Source: Microplitis mediator
Lineage: Eukaryota; Arthropoda; Insecta; Hymenoptera; Braconidae
DNA: 64,000 nt
Reading direction: 5' to 3'
Assembly: GCF_029852145.1 (NCBI RefSeq)
Contig: NC_079969.1
Span: 25,722,459-25,786,458, forward strand
The notes under the pieces were generated by a model. The model was not told the origin of the DNA, did not search any database, and saw only the letters and a program-made list of their open reading frames with translations. The position numbers and the translations under genes are program-made. Shown in pieces: positions 1 through 11,557 of this stretch (position 1 is its first letter; the number at the start of each line of letters is the position of its first letter).

Positions 1-154
1 AGTGCATAAAAATTTTTGCAGCAATGAATCATTTTTTTCCGTGTATTTTTTCATAAATTTAGTAGTGATATTTAGGCAGTCACACAGTGACTGCAGATTA
101 GTCGTCATAGTTATTTGAAAAATTATTGCAACTAAAATTTTATTTAATTTTCAG
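1..154 (+). other. 3' end of an intron
   Basis: AT-rich, no coding signal. It ends in a pyrimidine/AT-rich tract and TTTTCAG at 148-154, a good 3' splice site for the exon that starts at 155. A short palindrome, CAGTCACACAGTGACTG, lies at about 79-95. Confidence 0.4.
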
Positions 155-256
155 GTATTTCCAAAAGGTACTTATTCAAAATCATTTAATAGTAATCGAT
201 CAAATGATGGCTCTATTTTTGGATCTGATGATGAAATGAATAGTCCAAGTGAATAA
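155..256 (+). CDS. Terminal coding exon of an unidentified gene (partial)
   Basis: A 102-base exon follows a good acceptor (TTTTCAG, ending at 154) and reads 33 codons to TAA at 254-256 in phase 0. The residues are Ser/Asn/Asp-rich and end in DDEMNSPSE, which looks like a disordered acidic tail. The rest of the gene lies left of the window. AATAAA-like poly(A) signals follow within about 30 bases and again near 806. The family cannot be named from so short a tail. The splice site and an open frame that runs exactly to a stop favour a real exon, but chance cannot be excluded. Confidence 0.4.
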   Translation, partial: VFPKGTYSKSFNSNRSNDGSIFGSDDEMNSPSE

Positions 257-1362
257 TTTTTATTGAGAAGATAAAGAATAAATGTGATTTATTCATTTAT
301 TTAACTTTTGATCAATTATTATTATTATTTTTTTTTTTTGATGAGCGTTGAGCTCTTTTTTTTTTTTAATCAATAATGATAAATGATCAAATGAAAATTT
401 TATGTCGATGTGATTAAATAATTAATGGACCAAACTAAAGTCAATATTAATTTTCATGATAAATGCTGATAATATCTAATAGATTGATTTAAAAAATAAT
501 TAAATCCAACTGTTATATTAAAATACGAGGTAAAAGTTGAATGAAAGTGCCTTAAAAATTTAACATGTATAATATATGACTTCATTTTATAAAAAATTAT
601 AGACTTATAAAAATTTCTATCAACAACTTTGTTTTTTTTTTTTAATTGTTTTATATAAACATTTTTCAATTTAATTACTATACATTTTTTCTTCAATTAA
701 TAATTAATTTGTTGTATTATTGTACTTGTATTTAAAATTGTATCAGTGCTAGTGTAATTGTGATATGTATATAATTCTACGTAAAATAGTCTTATAAATC
801 ATTCAAATAAAAGAAAAAAAAAATTAAAGAATAAAAAAAAATAGAAAAAATACAACACAATTACATAATAAAAAAATTTAATTTATGCAAATTACTATAT
901 CGATTAACTTGTATTTTTTAAGATTTAAAATTAATTTTTGTGGGTATTAATTGGATTGGTACATAATTATTGTCATAAGAGCTTTAAATAATAAAAATTA
1001 TTATATTAAATATTATATTATCTTTATCGTCTTAAATTTATCGCCACTTAATTTGTAATCAATAATTATTATATACTTTTTTGTTCTTATAAAAATAAAT
1101 ATTAAATATGTTGATTTATATTACTTATACTTAATTTTTTTCCTTAATCCGTAACTCGTAATTAATTTATTGCGTACCAAGGACATTATTTAATCTTAAG
1201 TTTTTATAAATGTCGTTGCATTTTAGCAAACATCATTAATAAAATATATCAGTCATTGATTAAGAGTAATTTAACAGATAAGCACATATTTAATTAATTA
1301 CAAGTTAAAACACTTGACAGTCGATGATTCATTATGTTTAATTAATATGAATTATTACTTAA
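257..1362. other. 3' UTR/intergenic, no gene seen
   Basis: Very AT-rich sequence with several AATAAA-like signals (about 270 and 805) and homopolymer runs. I see no reading frame with splice context. A small minus-strand open frame at 454-696 has no recognisable motif and the composition of random AT-rich DNA. Confidence 0.4.
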
Positions 1363-1850
1363 GGGCATTCTCAGACAGTGCCCCCCACTTTTTAAAAATA
1401 TGCAATGACTTTCAACTGTCATAACCGTATCAAAATTTTAATTATTAATTAAAAAAAAATTAAAACCTTAATTGAAAAAAGGACAACGTAGTCGTAATTT
1501 CGTTGAGATATAAAATTTTAAAAAAATTACTTACAATTGATATCAATTGGGAGTTAAACGAAATTTGTTGAATAAATTTTAGCCAACAAAATTTAAAAAT
1601 TCGAATTATAAAATTGACATGACGATTTTACTGAAATTTATTTAACGAATTTTGTTTAACTCTTAATTGATATCGAGTGTAAATAAATTTTTTTTTAATC
1701 TGTATATCGGCGAAATTACGACTACGTTGTCCTTTTTTCAATTAATGTTCTAATTTTTTTTTAATTAATTGATAAAAATTTGATACGCTTATGACAGTTG
1801 AAAATCATTGAAAATTTTTAAAAAGTGGGAGGCACTGTCTGAGAATGGCC
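1363..1850. mobile_element. TTAA-flanked foldback MITE, 488 bp
   Basis: The element lies between two TTAA tetranucleotides (1359-1362 and 1851-1854). Its ends are near-perfect inverted repeats: GGGCATTCTCAGACAGTGCC on the left and GGCACTGTCTGAGAATGGCC on the right. The pairing continues inward, with GGACAACGTAGTCGTAA matched by TTACGACTACGTTGTCC, so the whole element is a long imperfect hairpin with no coding capacity. Related copies lie at 22146-22604, 22613-23020 (degenerate), 34254-34493 and 63038-63536. A TTAA target duplication suggests mobilisation by a piggyBac-type transposase; the source transposase is not in the window. Confidence 0.85.
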
Positions 1851-1854
1851 TTAA

Positions 1855-2685
1855 AATCTTTATAAACATTAATGCTAAACTTATTAATTTTTATAAAATG
1901 CTTCAGAAATTTTTAATGACTTTTATTAAATCTAGTTAATTTAAAAATTATTTTCCAAATTCTTACGCCATAAAAATGTTCAAAATTTTATAATTATTAA
2001 ATTCCTTATGTTGCGAATTAATGAATGTCATGTACTATTAAGTCTAAGGATGAAAATACGAAAATTTTTGACAGAATTAAAAGTCAGCTTTTGCCTATTT
2101 GAAATTTAAATAATTAAATGATTCAAATTGTTAGAAATTTGACAGTTAAATTAATGAAAATAAGTTGAACACTTAAGTGATTAATAAATAGATGTAATAA
2201 TTCATTTTTTATTAAATCAACAATAATTTATTAAGGATCAATTTGAGCGTTTGAAATAAGTCTGAGCATAGTAAAAATAATAACGTATGATCCAATTCGT
2301 ATAGATTTTATAAATTAGGCAATTGAATTTATAAAATAAAATAAATCATGCAAGATAATTTAATTGATTGATACTAATTACTTATTGTATTTATCCTATA
2401 GTGTCTGATAAAGTCATAAAAAAATCACGAAACGATCGATTTATTTAAATTAATTTCACTGTTCAATTTCCTATGATTTAAATTGCGAGTATGTCAATAA
2501 TAAGACAACTCATTATTGAAAATTGTCTTAACAAGGAATAAAATCAGTGAGAAAATAAATATAATAATTAAATTTTACATATATTCATTAATAAAATATT
2601 TAAAAGAGCTATGATGGCAATAAAGTACTTTACCCCAAGGCCCAGCTTAAAAAATCCGATAAAATAATTTTCTTTTAATTCATAG
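1855..2685. other. Intergenic or intronic AT-rich stretch
   Basis: No gene, repeat copy or RNA is supported. The last 20 bases form a pyrimidine-rich acceptor-like tract ending in TAG at 2685. Confidence 0.35.
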
Positions 2686-3153
2686 ATCGATTCTTTTCAA
2701 CCTGATGGCTCCTTAGGAATAAATATGATTAGTGGTGATCAATCTCATTCTCGAAAAGTATTTGACATTGATTTTAACCACAATCGTTATTACAAAGGAT
2801 ACAACATTGATAGGAACCGAGCAGATTCTCGAAGAGTAACCGGCAGTAATAGAAGTCAATCTAATTCTCGAAGAATTATCGCCAGTGATAGAAATCAAAG
2901 TGATTATCGAAGAATGTATGGTACTGATAGAAATCAAGGAGGTTCTCGAACAGTAAACGCCATTGATAGATACCTCTATGGTTCTTAGCAAGTTGACGAT
3001 AATAATTGGGATTTTCTCAGAGGAAGAAACTTTGAAAGAGGAGAAACTATGAAAATTCGAGGTCAGAGTGGAATTAAAAAGAGCAAAACAGATGTTCAAG
3101 ATGAAATCAATATTGACATCAAGGCCGAAATTAATATTCCAGAGATGTTATAA
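2686..3153 (+). pseudogene. Orphan repeat-containing reading frame with one in-frame TAG
   Basis: After an acceptor-like sequence (ending TAG at 2685) one frame stays open to TAA at 3151-3153 except for a single TAG at 2986-2988. The first half contains four 13-codon (39-bp) tandem repeats of the type RNQSDxRRxxGxD, at about 2815-2970. Past the TAG the frame continues for 54 codons with mixed charged composition (…NFERGETMKIRGQSG…), unlike the surrounding AT noise. An internal ATG is at 2725. Possible readings are a decayed gene, a recent nonsense allele, stop readthrough, or an unrecognised intron removing the TAG. I do not recognise the family. The length and periodicity are real; function is unknown. 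Confidence 0.4.
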
Positions 3154-3490
3154 ATGGGGTCATTATTTAAATTTTTCTTTTAATTATAATTTTCTATGCA
3201 ATGATTTGGCGCTAAATCTTAATGAATATACCGAAAATAAAATTTTGAATCTCCGAACAAAATTCAAAACTTCAATAATTATTTTATAAAAATCAATCTA
3301 CGATATAAAGTTTATTTTTTATTATTCTAATTGTTCGGTAAATGGATAATATTAAAAAATAATTAAATTTAATTCAATACTACAATTTATTTAGAAAAAT
3401 GAGTGATTTTTATTTACAGTTATTTACAAAAGAAAACTTATATCCATAATTTAAATCAAATCCTTACTCAACTAAAAGAATAATGAAAAT

Positions 3491-6199
3491 TTAATTTTCT
3501 TCTGAAGTTTTGTCAGCGATCTTTTTCCAGTTCTTCGCAAAGCTCAGTAATTTTATGGTGGTTTTGTGAGTCTCATCCTCAGGGAACTCAAAGTCGTATA
3601 CCTCCTGCCATCCCTCCATACCATCTTCACCCATCACTTTTTGTGTTTTCTTAATTCTTCGCGGCATCTTGTCCTTGATCTTCTTCTGACTCTCCTCATC
3701 CCCTTTCTCCATCTCAAAGTCTCTCCAAGCTTCCAACAAGATGGCTCGGCTCTCTCGGTCTCCATTTAGTTTTAATGCATTATTCGCACGCTCGAAAACT
3801 CTCCTAGCGACTTCTACTTTATCTATATCCTCATGCTCATTGAACAGCTCAAATTTGGCATAAGCGATCCAAATTTTGACGTGAATCGATCGCTCAAGCA
3901 GGCGCTCGAATAACTGCCGCGCTCTCTGAGGCTCTTCTTGGGATATTTCAAAGTCAATGTACGACTTCCACAGCAGCTCCGGCATATCGAGCCGTGGTTG
4001 CTTTAATCCAAGCTCATATATAGCTCGCGCACGATCAATATCACCCAGCAGAGTCTCTAACTCGCAGTATTTCATCCACGTCGTGCAGTTTTCCGGCTCA
4101 TATTCCAACCACTTTTCATAAAGTTTTCTGCAACGATCGAATTCGCGTAACTGGATCTCCAATTCGATGTACCCACGGAATAGTTTATTTTTTGGACATA
4201 CGCCCAAACTTCTACCCAGAGTTTTACGCGCGACAGTTAGATTTTTTCGTCTAATCTCAAACTTCGCATACATGAGCCAGATCTTTGCGAACGTAAATAT
4301 TTTGTGCGGAATCAATTCGAGGCATACTGTGTAGACTTGTTGACAGCGACTCAGATCCTTGGTCTCGAGCTCTTCAAACAGGGCGTAGTTGATCCACAAA
4401 TAAATGTAACGCCGCCAGTATTCTTTTTCTTTTTTAGGCGGAACGTAAGCGATAGCCCGTTCATATACTTCCCGAGTTTCCTCGTGGTTACCTTCCGATT
4501 CCATTAGTTTTAGATAATCGAACCATGTGTCGTAGTTGTAGGGGTCGTCGTTAACTGACTGCTCGTATTTATTTTTACGCTTACTAACAATTACCGATTC
4601 AATGTCTGAACGGTCGCCATATTTTTTTTCATGAATCGTGTACGCTTTATATATTTCTTCAGCGCGCTCCTTCGGAATGTGATCTATTGAATACTTGTAG
4701 ATTGCTCGAGCGCGTTCATGCTCACGCTGAGATTCTTCAAAACGAGCAAACGCAAGATAGAGTTTCTCGTCGATCACTTCATCGCCATAGAATGTGACAG
4801 CACGTTCATAAACGCTACGGGCGCCTTTTATAAATCCGTTGTTGGCCTCAAAGCGCGCGTACTTTATCCAGTTCTTAACATCTGGATGGACCATCACAAA
4901 ACGTTCGTAAATTTGACGAGCTCGGTCTAGTTCTTTGTATCTAAGCTCAAAATTAATGTACGTCTGCCATGCCTGCTCATCAGGTTCCCACTCCATCCAG
5001 CGCTCAAATACTTGCCGGGCTGCTGCCGTGTTCTCCAGCATCTCCTCCATGTACGTATACTTGTACCAAAATTGACTGACACGCGGAAGAATAGTGACCG
5101 CGCGATCCCACAAATTTCGCGCGTGATTGACTTGACGGTTGCGCATTTCCATCTCGACGTACTTTAGCCACAGAGTTATATTTCGATGATCGACGTCCAA
5201 AGCACGCTCGTAGATAGAACGCGCCCGGGGAATTTGTTTCTGTGTTTCCTCCCATTGTGCGTATTTTACCCAGTTTGATATGACCATACGATTCTTACGT
5301 ATGTTGTCTTCAAATGCTTTACGTTTGCGGTGTTGATAGTCCGCGAGTTCATGGGGATCTGAAATTTTTTGCTTCGGTGGTGGTGGCAGGATCTCCAAAT
5401 CACGTTCTTTGGCTTCACGTAGCAGCTGCTCAGCTGTTATTTGAATTTCCGCTGGGGCTTTATTTTTAACCTGAAATATATTAATATTAATTAGTATCAT
5501 TATTCTATAAATTGTGATCAATATGGACCCAATATATTTTAAAAATTAAATTTCCCCCACCACGGTCTCATTTCAAACTCAAAAACGGATTATCTAAAAC
5601 GAAAAAACCAAACCGCGTTGTAATCTGTATGCATGTAGTTATCGTTCCACGTAGGGGATTTTGAAAATTTAGATTTTAAAAAAAATGACGACATATTAAA
5701 AATTTTTTCGTTTTTTTTTTCTCATTTTTTTGGATTCAAGCAGCTTTAAAGAATCTTAAAAATCAAAATTTTCAAAATTCCCTACGTGCGACTTTAGCTA
5801 CTGAATAGACGAATACGGAAAAATAAAAAAGTTGCGAATCGGTTCATATTTATGCAAATTATAGATGAGACTAGTTCAAAAAAAGTAGTTTCGAGAAAAA
5901 CGCGTTTAAAGTTTTTCGTTGATGCAACGGTCAGTTGACGCGTTGTCACAAAAATGACTTTAACTCGGAAAATATTAGAAATTTTTATATAATACTCAAG
6001 ATACATATTTTTGAATATATAAACTTTGATTTAATAAAATAAAAAAAATTTTTTTTTTTTGAAATTTCACAGTGGCTATCCCCCTTAACTTTCAGTCAAG
6101 CAATAGGTTTAAAAAATAATTGAATATTAATTTGAAACAAAATTAAAAAGGTTATGTACTTACTTTAGCCACCTTAGGCATTTTCTGAGGTTTTTCCAT
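3491..6199 (-). CDS. crn: Crooked neck-like pre-mRNA splicing factor (CRNKL1/Clf1/Syf3)
   Basis: Two coding exons: 6199-6164 and 5470-3491, 671 aa. Exon 1 encodes only 12 residues (MEKPQKMPKVAK), ends at GTAAGT, and joins in phase 0 to exon 2 (VKNKAPAE...) after TTTCAG. That junction reproduces the fly protein's N-terminus, so the in-frame ATG at 5521, inside the intron, is not the start. The body is a long run of HAT (half-a-TPR) repeats with the usual aromatic/acidic pattern, for example WxKYxxxE, ARxxxERAL and WIxYAxFE, from about residue 45 to 600, followed by a basic MPRRIKK segment. HAT-repeat Clf1 proteins scaffold the Prp19-related complex during spliceosome activation in the nucleus. 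Drosophila crn is about 700 aa, so the length fits. The next gene upstream, RIOK2, is divergent. Confidence 0.96.
5640..5795. repeat. Foldback repeat in the crn intron
   Basis: The arms ACGTAGGGGATTTTGAAAAT and ATTTTCAAAATTCCCTACGT flank about 120 bp of AT-rich sequence in the single crn intron (5471-6163). This is an imperfect hairpin typical of a decayed MITE; no target duplication was resolved. Confidence 0.6.
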
Positions 6200-6399
6200 C
6201 TTGGAGTAAATTATTAACAAGTGACGTTTAAAAGTTTATTACTGAGTAATTATTATTCTAAAATAATAAATATGAAGAAATTATATATTAACTTGTCTTC
6301 ACTTTCAAAACGTTTGTAAATACTCGCATACTCTTTTGGCTGTGATCTGTAATGGCCGCCAGAAAAAATTCGGATGAAGTTAAAAGTTAACGACTCACT

Positions 6400-6413
6400 G
6401 CACGCATGCGCGG
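6400..6413. promoter_or_regulatory. NRF-1/Ewg-like palindrome upstream of crn
   Basis: GCACGCATGCGCGG differs by one base from the GCGCATGCGC core recognised by NRF-1 (erect wing in flies). It lies 200 bp upstream of the crn start codon and is one of very few GC-rich islands nearby. Two further conserved-looking blocks, AATGGCCGCC (about 6352) and GGTCGCCATTT (6412), flank it. Motif match only; no binding evidence. Confidence 0.4.
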
Positions 6414-6504
6414 TCGCCATTTAAAAAAAGCGGCAATTCAAATATTTTGGATAGGACTTGCAGTAATAGCTGGTGAATTTCCTCGCACAATTATTTTTAA
6501 AATT

Positions 6505-6602
6505 AACCCACTAGTACATTCGAAAATTTCTCTAGCTCTAGCTCTGGCCAAGTGTTGTCATATAGCGATAGCTAGAGCCAGAACATTTTCGAATGCACCC
6601 CA
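6505..6602. repeat. Short foldback repeat between crn and RIOK2
   Basis: Inverted arms ACATTCGAAAAT...GCTCTAGCTCTGGC and GCTAGAGCCAGAACATTTTCGAATGC pair across about 95 bp. The surrounding 6200-7505 interval is divergent intergenic DNA with no supported gene. Its right part (about 6880-7245) carries a degraded copy of the CCCAAGTAG-type foldback family, ending CTGCTACTTGGGA. Confidence 0.55.
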
Positions 6603-7505
6603 AGTAATTAATTTATTAATTATTATTATCACTTGCGTGGTAAATTTAAATATTTTGAAAATAAATTATTAAAAATTGGAGACAAATTAAAATTCGTTCA
6701 GTAAAATAAAATCGTGGCAGAATATGATAGAAAAATATTAAAAAAAAAAAAAAACATGCAAGTGTTTGAACAAACCTTGGCGGGGAAATAATATGCAGAA
6801 GGATTTCCTAACACACTTGGAGATTTAAATTAAATGTTTCCAAGTGTATTGCAGCTAAAAAACGTCACAACTGCTATTTCCCACCAGACAAGTGTACATT
6901 TTTATGTAAGACGTACAGATGTTGGTCCTAGAAGTCATAGGAAAAAATAAATTCCCCTTGAGTGAATTTTACTCCGAGAGGTTTAGAAAAAACACAGTCA
7001 TCCGCTCCGGTTTCGGTCCAGATTTAATCTGCGCCCACTCCGCAAATTTTTACATTGTAAAAAAAGTGATTTCAATTCAAAAATAGTTTAGATGACTTAT
7101 TTGACAATTATTTGTAATTTACTTTTTGTTGTCACTTGTGTCAAGTTTTTTAAGCAGATCGCTTTGTTAATATTTTGGCATCTTATCGATTGTCAAAAAA
7201 CTTATATGTTATAGATGTCACAAAGCCAAATCTGCTACTTGGGACTTCACAAAAAAAAACAGATCTAATTATTTCCTCATTTAAAAATATTGCGGTCTTT
7301 TAAAAAAAAAAAAAAAAAATCCAGATGTCTCTGGTATTCATTTGGTCGCCATTTTATATTTCTACCGTAAAAACACACGTCCACGTGTTTCTAAGTATTT
7401 TTCAACAATAAAATAAACTCATACATGTTTTCAAATAATTAAATAATATTATTTGAATTTAATAAAATAATAAATTTAATCGATTGTTATTAAATAATTT
7501 AAACA

Positions 7506-9324
7506 ATGGGTAAACTTGATGTCACAGGATTACGTTATCTTTCTAAAGAAGATTTTCGTGTTTTGACTGCTGTTAGTATTTATTTCTTACACACTTATAC
7601 TAAATTATATTTATTTTAATTATTAAAATTATTTATATATTTACTGTATCAAATTAATTTTGTTTTAGATTGAAATGGGAATGAAAAATCATGAACTTGT
7701 TCCTGCAATGCTTGTTGCTCAAATTGCAAACCTACGTCATGGTGGTGTTCATAAATTATTAAGGGAATTGTCAAAACATAAATTAGTCAGTTATGAACGA
7801 GGAAAACGATGTAAGATTTTTAAATAATTAATTATTAATTTTATTTATTATTAATGATCCTGAAGTTAAAAGACGATTAAATATTATTAGAAAAAACTAT
7901 TTTAAAATGTGGCCACAAAGATTTTAAAAAGTCCTTAATATCTATTCGACAAATTATTTGATTTTTTTCTATTTAAAAATTCAAAAAATTTCTGCTGATT
8001 TCACTGTCATAAATTATTAACTTGTAGACTTCAGATGTCCCTTTACAACTCAACTGCCAGTCTTACACTTCTATTAAGAATTTGAATTTTTTTTCCAGAT
8101 GATGGTTATCGTTTAACCAACGCAGGATATGATTATCTAGCTTTAAAAGTCCTATCATCACGTGAAGTAGTGTCATCATTTGGTAATCAAATAGGTGTAG
8201 GAAAAGAATCAAACATATACGTAGTAGCTGACAAAAATGATACTCCATTGTGTTTAAAATTACACCGTCTTGGCCGTACATGTTTCCGTAACATAAAAGA
8301 TAAACGTGATTATCATAAAAATCGTAAATCCATGTCATGGTTATATTTGTCTCGTGTATCAGCAACACGTGAATTTGCTTATATGAAAGCACTTGAAGAT
8401 CGTGGGTTTCCTGTACCAAAACCCATTGATTTTAATCGTCACTGTGTTATTATGGAATTAGTTGATGGTTATCCATTGTGTTCAATAAAACAAGTTGAAA
8501 ATCCTGATAAATTATATGATGAACTAATGAATTTGATAGTACGATTTGGTAATCATGGAGTCATACATGGTGACTTCAATGAATTTAATATAATGATTAC
8601 GGATGATGGAAAACCGATTATTATTGATTTTCCTCAGATGGTATCTACTGAACATCCTAATGCTGAATATTTTTTTGAACGTGATGTCAATTGTATAAGA
8701 ACATTTTTCAAACGAAGATTCGATTATGAAAGTGAATTATATCCGTCATTTAAAGATATTGATAGAGAAGATTGTATTGATGCTGAAGTCAAAGCTAGTG
8801 GATTGACTAGAGAAATGGAAAAAGATTTACTTGTTGGTATGGGAATGATAGATGATGATGATGATGATGATAATGATGATAATCAAAACGATGAAAGTAA
8901 TCAAGATAATAAAGCTGATGACAAAGACAATAATGAGGAAAAAACTTTAGATGATGCTAAAATTAAATTATTAAGAGATGAAGTCGATGCAAGTATTGCC
9001 AGAGATTTAAATGAACAATTAAAAATACAAGTTGATGATGATGGTAATAATGAAGGGGAAGTTGAACAAGTTGATGAAAAAAGAGATTTTTCTGATGATG
9101 ATTGTGAGTCGCAGTTTGATAATCGAAGTGCATGGAGTACTGCATCGACAATTGATCCGATGGTGGTAAAGAAACGCGTAAAACAATCGCTGCTGAAGCG
9201 AGAGCATCGCGCACAGTCGAGAAAAATTTTAGCTAAGGGTGAAGCTAGTGCAACTACACGACAGAGACGTGAAAATCGTAGTAATATTCAACAATCTACT
9301 GGTGGCGGTATCTGGGGAGATTAA
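7506..9324 (+). CDS. RIOK2: RIO kinase 2 (atypical serine/threonine kinase)
   Basis: Three exons: 7506-7571, 7669-7810 and 8099-9324, 477 aa. The N-terminal winged helix (MGKLDVTGLRYLSKEDFRVL..., about residues 1-90) and RIO domain are intact. Visible catalytic features are the P-loop-like GVGKES (about residue 102), ATP-binding Lys123 in LKLHR, catalytic Asp228 in HGDFNEFN and metal-binding Asp246 in IDFPQM, at the same numbers as in the human protein. A long Asp/Asn-rich acidic linker follows (about 312-400, including an Asp run), then a conserved basic tail with KQRREN-type and WGD/WGE-type ending. RIOK2 drives late cytoplasmic maturation of the 40S subunit. Intron 2 carries a weak hAT-MITE-like relic near 7855-8034. 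Confidence 0.97.
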
Positions 9325-10330
9325 AATTTGTTTTAATTTTTTTTATATTGCATACCTCAAGCGTGGACGTGTTGCGCTTAACAACTTCCTTAAAAGTTTT
9401 CAATATTTTTCGTAATTAATTAATTAATTAATTAAATAATTTAATGTAAAGTTTATATATCAATTAAATTATTCTAAGTACTTTTTTTTCTTTTTAGTTT
9501 CGTAGAACTATCAAAGAATTTCGAACTACTTAAGTACAAATATTTTTTTCAATAACTCCAGATTGAAATATTTTTAAAATTATGTTCATTTTTTATTAAA
9601 AATTTGTCGAATTTTTCATCATGACTTTAATAAAAAAAAATATCTTCCCTTTTTTTGAAAATTTGCAATTTTCATAACAGGAAGTTAAAATATACGCAAA
9701 TATTTTATTTAATTTTTGAAAATATTATTTTCAAGTATTTGGTTTATCTAGAGATTATAAACTAGTTTTAGATAATAACTATTATTATTATTGTTACTAT
9801 TATAGATAAATAAATAAAAAAACAATTTATAAAAACTGAAAAATTTTTATTAATAATTTTTTTTTTAAATTTATCAAATGACTGAAGTATTAAGTTTATT
9901 TCCTGGATAGATTTTATGGACACAATAGATAGATATAAAGAAAAAAACTTTTATTACAGCAACATTAAGATAAATCATTATCTTGGTAATTATAAAATGA
10001 TTTACGTTTTTAGTCGCATCATGTGACATTGAGGCAATGAATAATTTATTGCTGTTAAAAAAATAAGTTTTCGATAGGTATTATATTGATAATAAATGCA
10101 AATGTTGGTAAGCTTAAATAAAAGTCGTATTAAGTCACCCTGAGGCTTTCAGAACTCATTCCAACAATACTCACTAAGATCGACAGCCAACCGATCAATA
10201 TATCAGCTAACCAGTTGCTCAAAGTCAGTCAGTCAGTCAGTAGGTTTTCACGATTCGGTGTAAGCTGGTTGTTTCACATTACTCTTGACTGAGCTACTGC
10301 ATCAGTAGAACGGAAGAAAATTCTTTAACG
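9325..10330. other. Intergenic region and SDH 5' leader
   Basis: AT-rich with no gene. A fragment related to the AACTTCCTG repeat family ends near 9688 (ATAACAGGAAGTT). From about 10140 to 10330 composition becomes more even and carries a CAGT tetranucleotide run (10226-10243), the likely promoter/5' UTR of the dehydrogenase gene. Confidence 0.4.
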
Positions 10331-11491
10331 ATGGCTACGGGCGATAATTTGACTGCTGTACTTTACGGTATCAACGATATACGATTGGTTCGTTTTTTTT
10401 TTTTTATTTATTCATAATTAATTAAAAATTTTATTGATTGATTTTTTCTTAAAAATATCTACAGTCATTTGTCAAAAAATCAAATAGACTTTTTTTTTTT
10501 TAAATTTGCACTCCAATTAATTTTGAATTTTTTTTACTTGTGTTAATTAAAAACCATCTCAGAGTTTCCTTTAGTTAAAAAAAATCTAATGACCTTTAGA
10601 TGTTATATATAATTTTATCAACAAAATAAAATAAAAATCGATGCGATACTTGAAGAAAGTACAACTTGCCTCGATTTTTTTTAGATAACGCGTTAATTTT
10701 TTTTAATTTGCTAATTAAATTATAATACTATTAATTAAATAGCTTGCATAATAAAAACTATATGCAGTTTATTACGTGTACATACAAATATATGTAACAT
10801 AGAAATCACGATTACTCGACATACATTTTTCGGCGCTAAAATAAGATTACGAAATATTATAATTTATACCTATGTATAAAGATAAGTACAAATATACCAA
10901 TAGTATATCTCTTTATACACTAATACAAAAATATAATTCCTGTTCATATTAAAAATAAATTTATTATCTATTACAAACATATGTGTTTATATATATAGTG
11001 AAATCTATTTTTTTGCGGGAAATAGATGTTACATTCCATAGATAACGTATATATTTATTTTCATTAATGATATTTCAGGGTCATTAGATTTTCGAAATAT
11101 CTAGGGGCCACTTTGAGATTATACTTAATCATTGAGATTAATTTATTAAATGAGTAATTATACAATTAATGAAGAGGAAAAGTATTTATCGAGCATTGCT
11201 GCTTTGAAAAATTAATTTACTTAATACATATTCATTTAATAATTTTCGGTTAACGTGGCAAGTAGTATAACGTTGTTTTAGGATGACGGGCTTAATTTCA
11301 ATGTATGTAATAATCACGCACGTGATCTAGCCACGTTTCTTATGTTTATATATATATATATAAACTACGCTATATCATATTGCATTGACATTGTACTTTG
11401 ACATTCATTCAATCATACGACTAGTGACCCTGAGCTTTTATATATAAATATATATACATTTGTCCTAGTACTATTGATTGCTCATATATAT

Positions 11492-11557
<66 letters not shown>

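Noticed and set aside
5471..5521. In-frame ATG at 5521 as the crn start
   Set aside because: These 17 codons are intronic and AT-rich. The conserved fly-like N-terminus is supplied by the 6164-6199 exon.
8063..8419. 118-codon minus-strand frame inside RIOK2
   Set aside because: Antisense shadow of a conserved kinase exon; no motif and no splice context.
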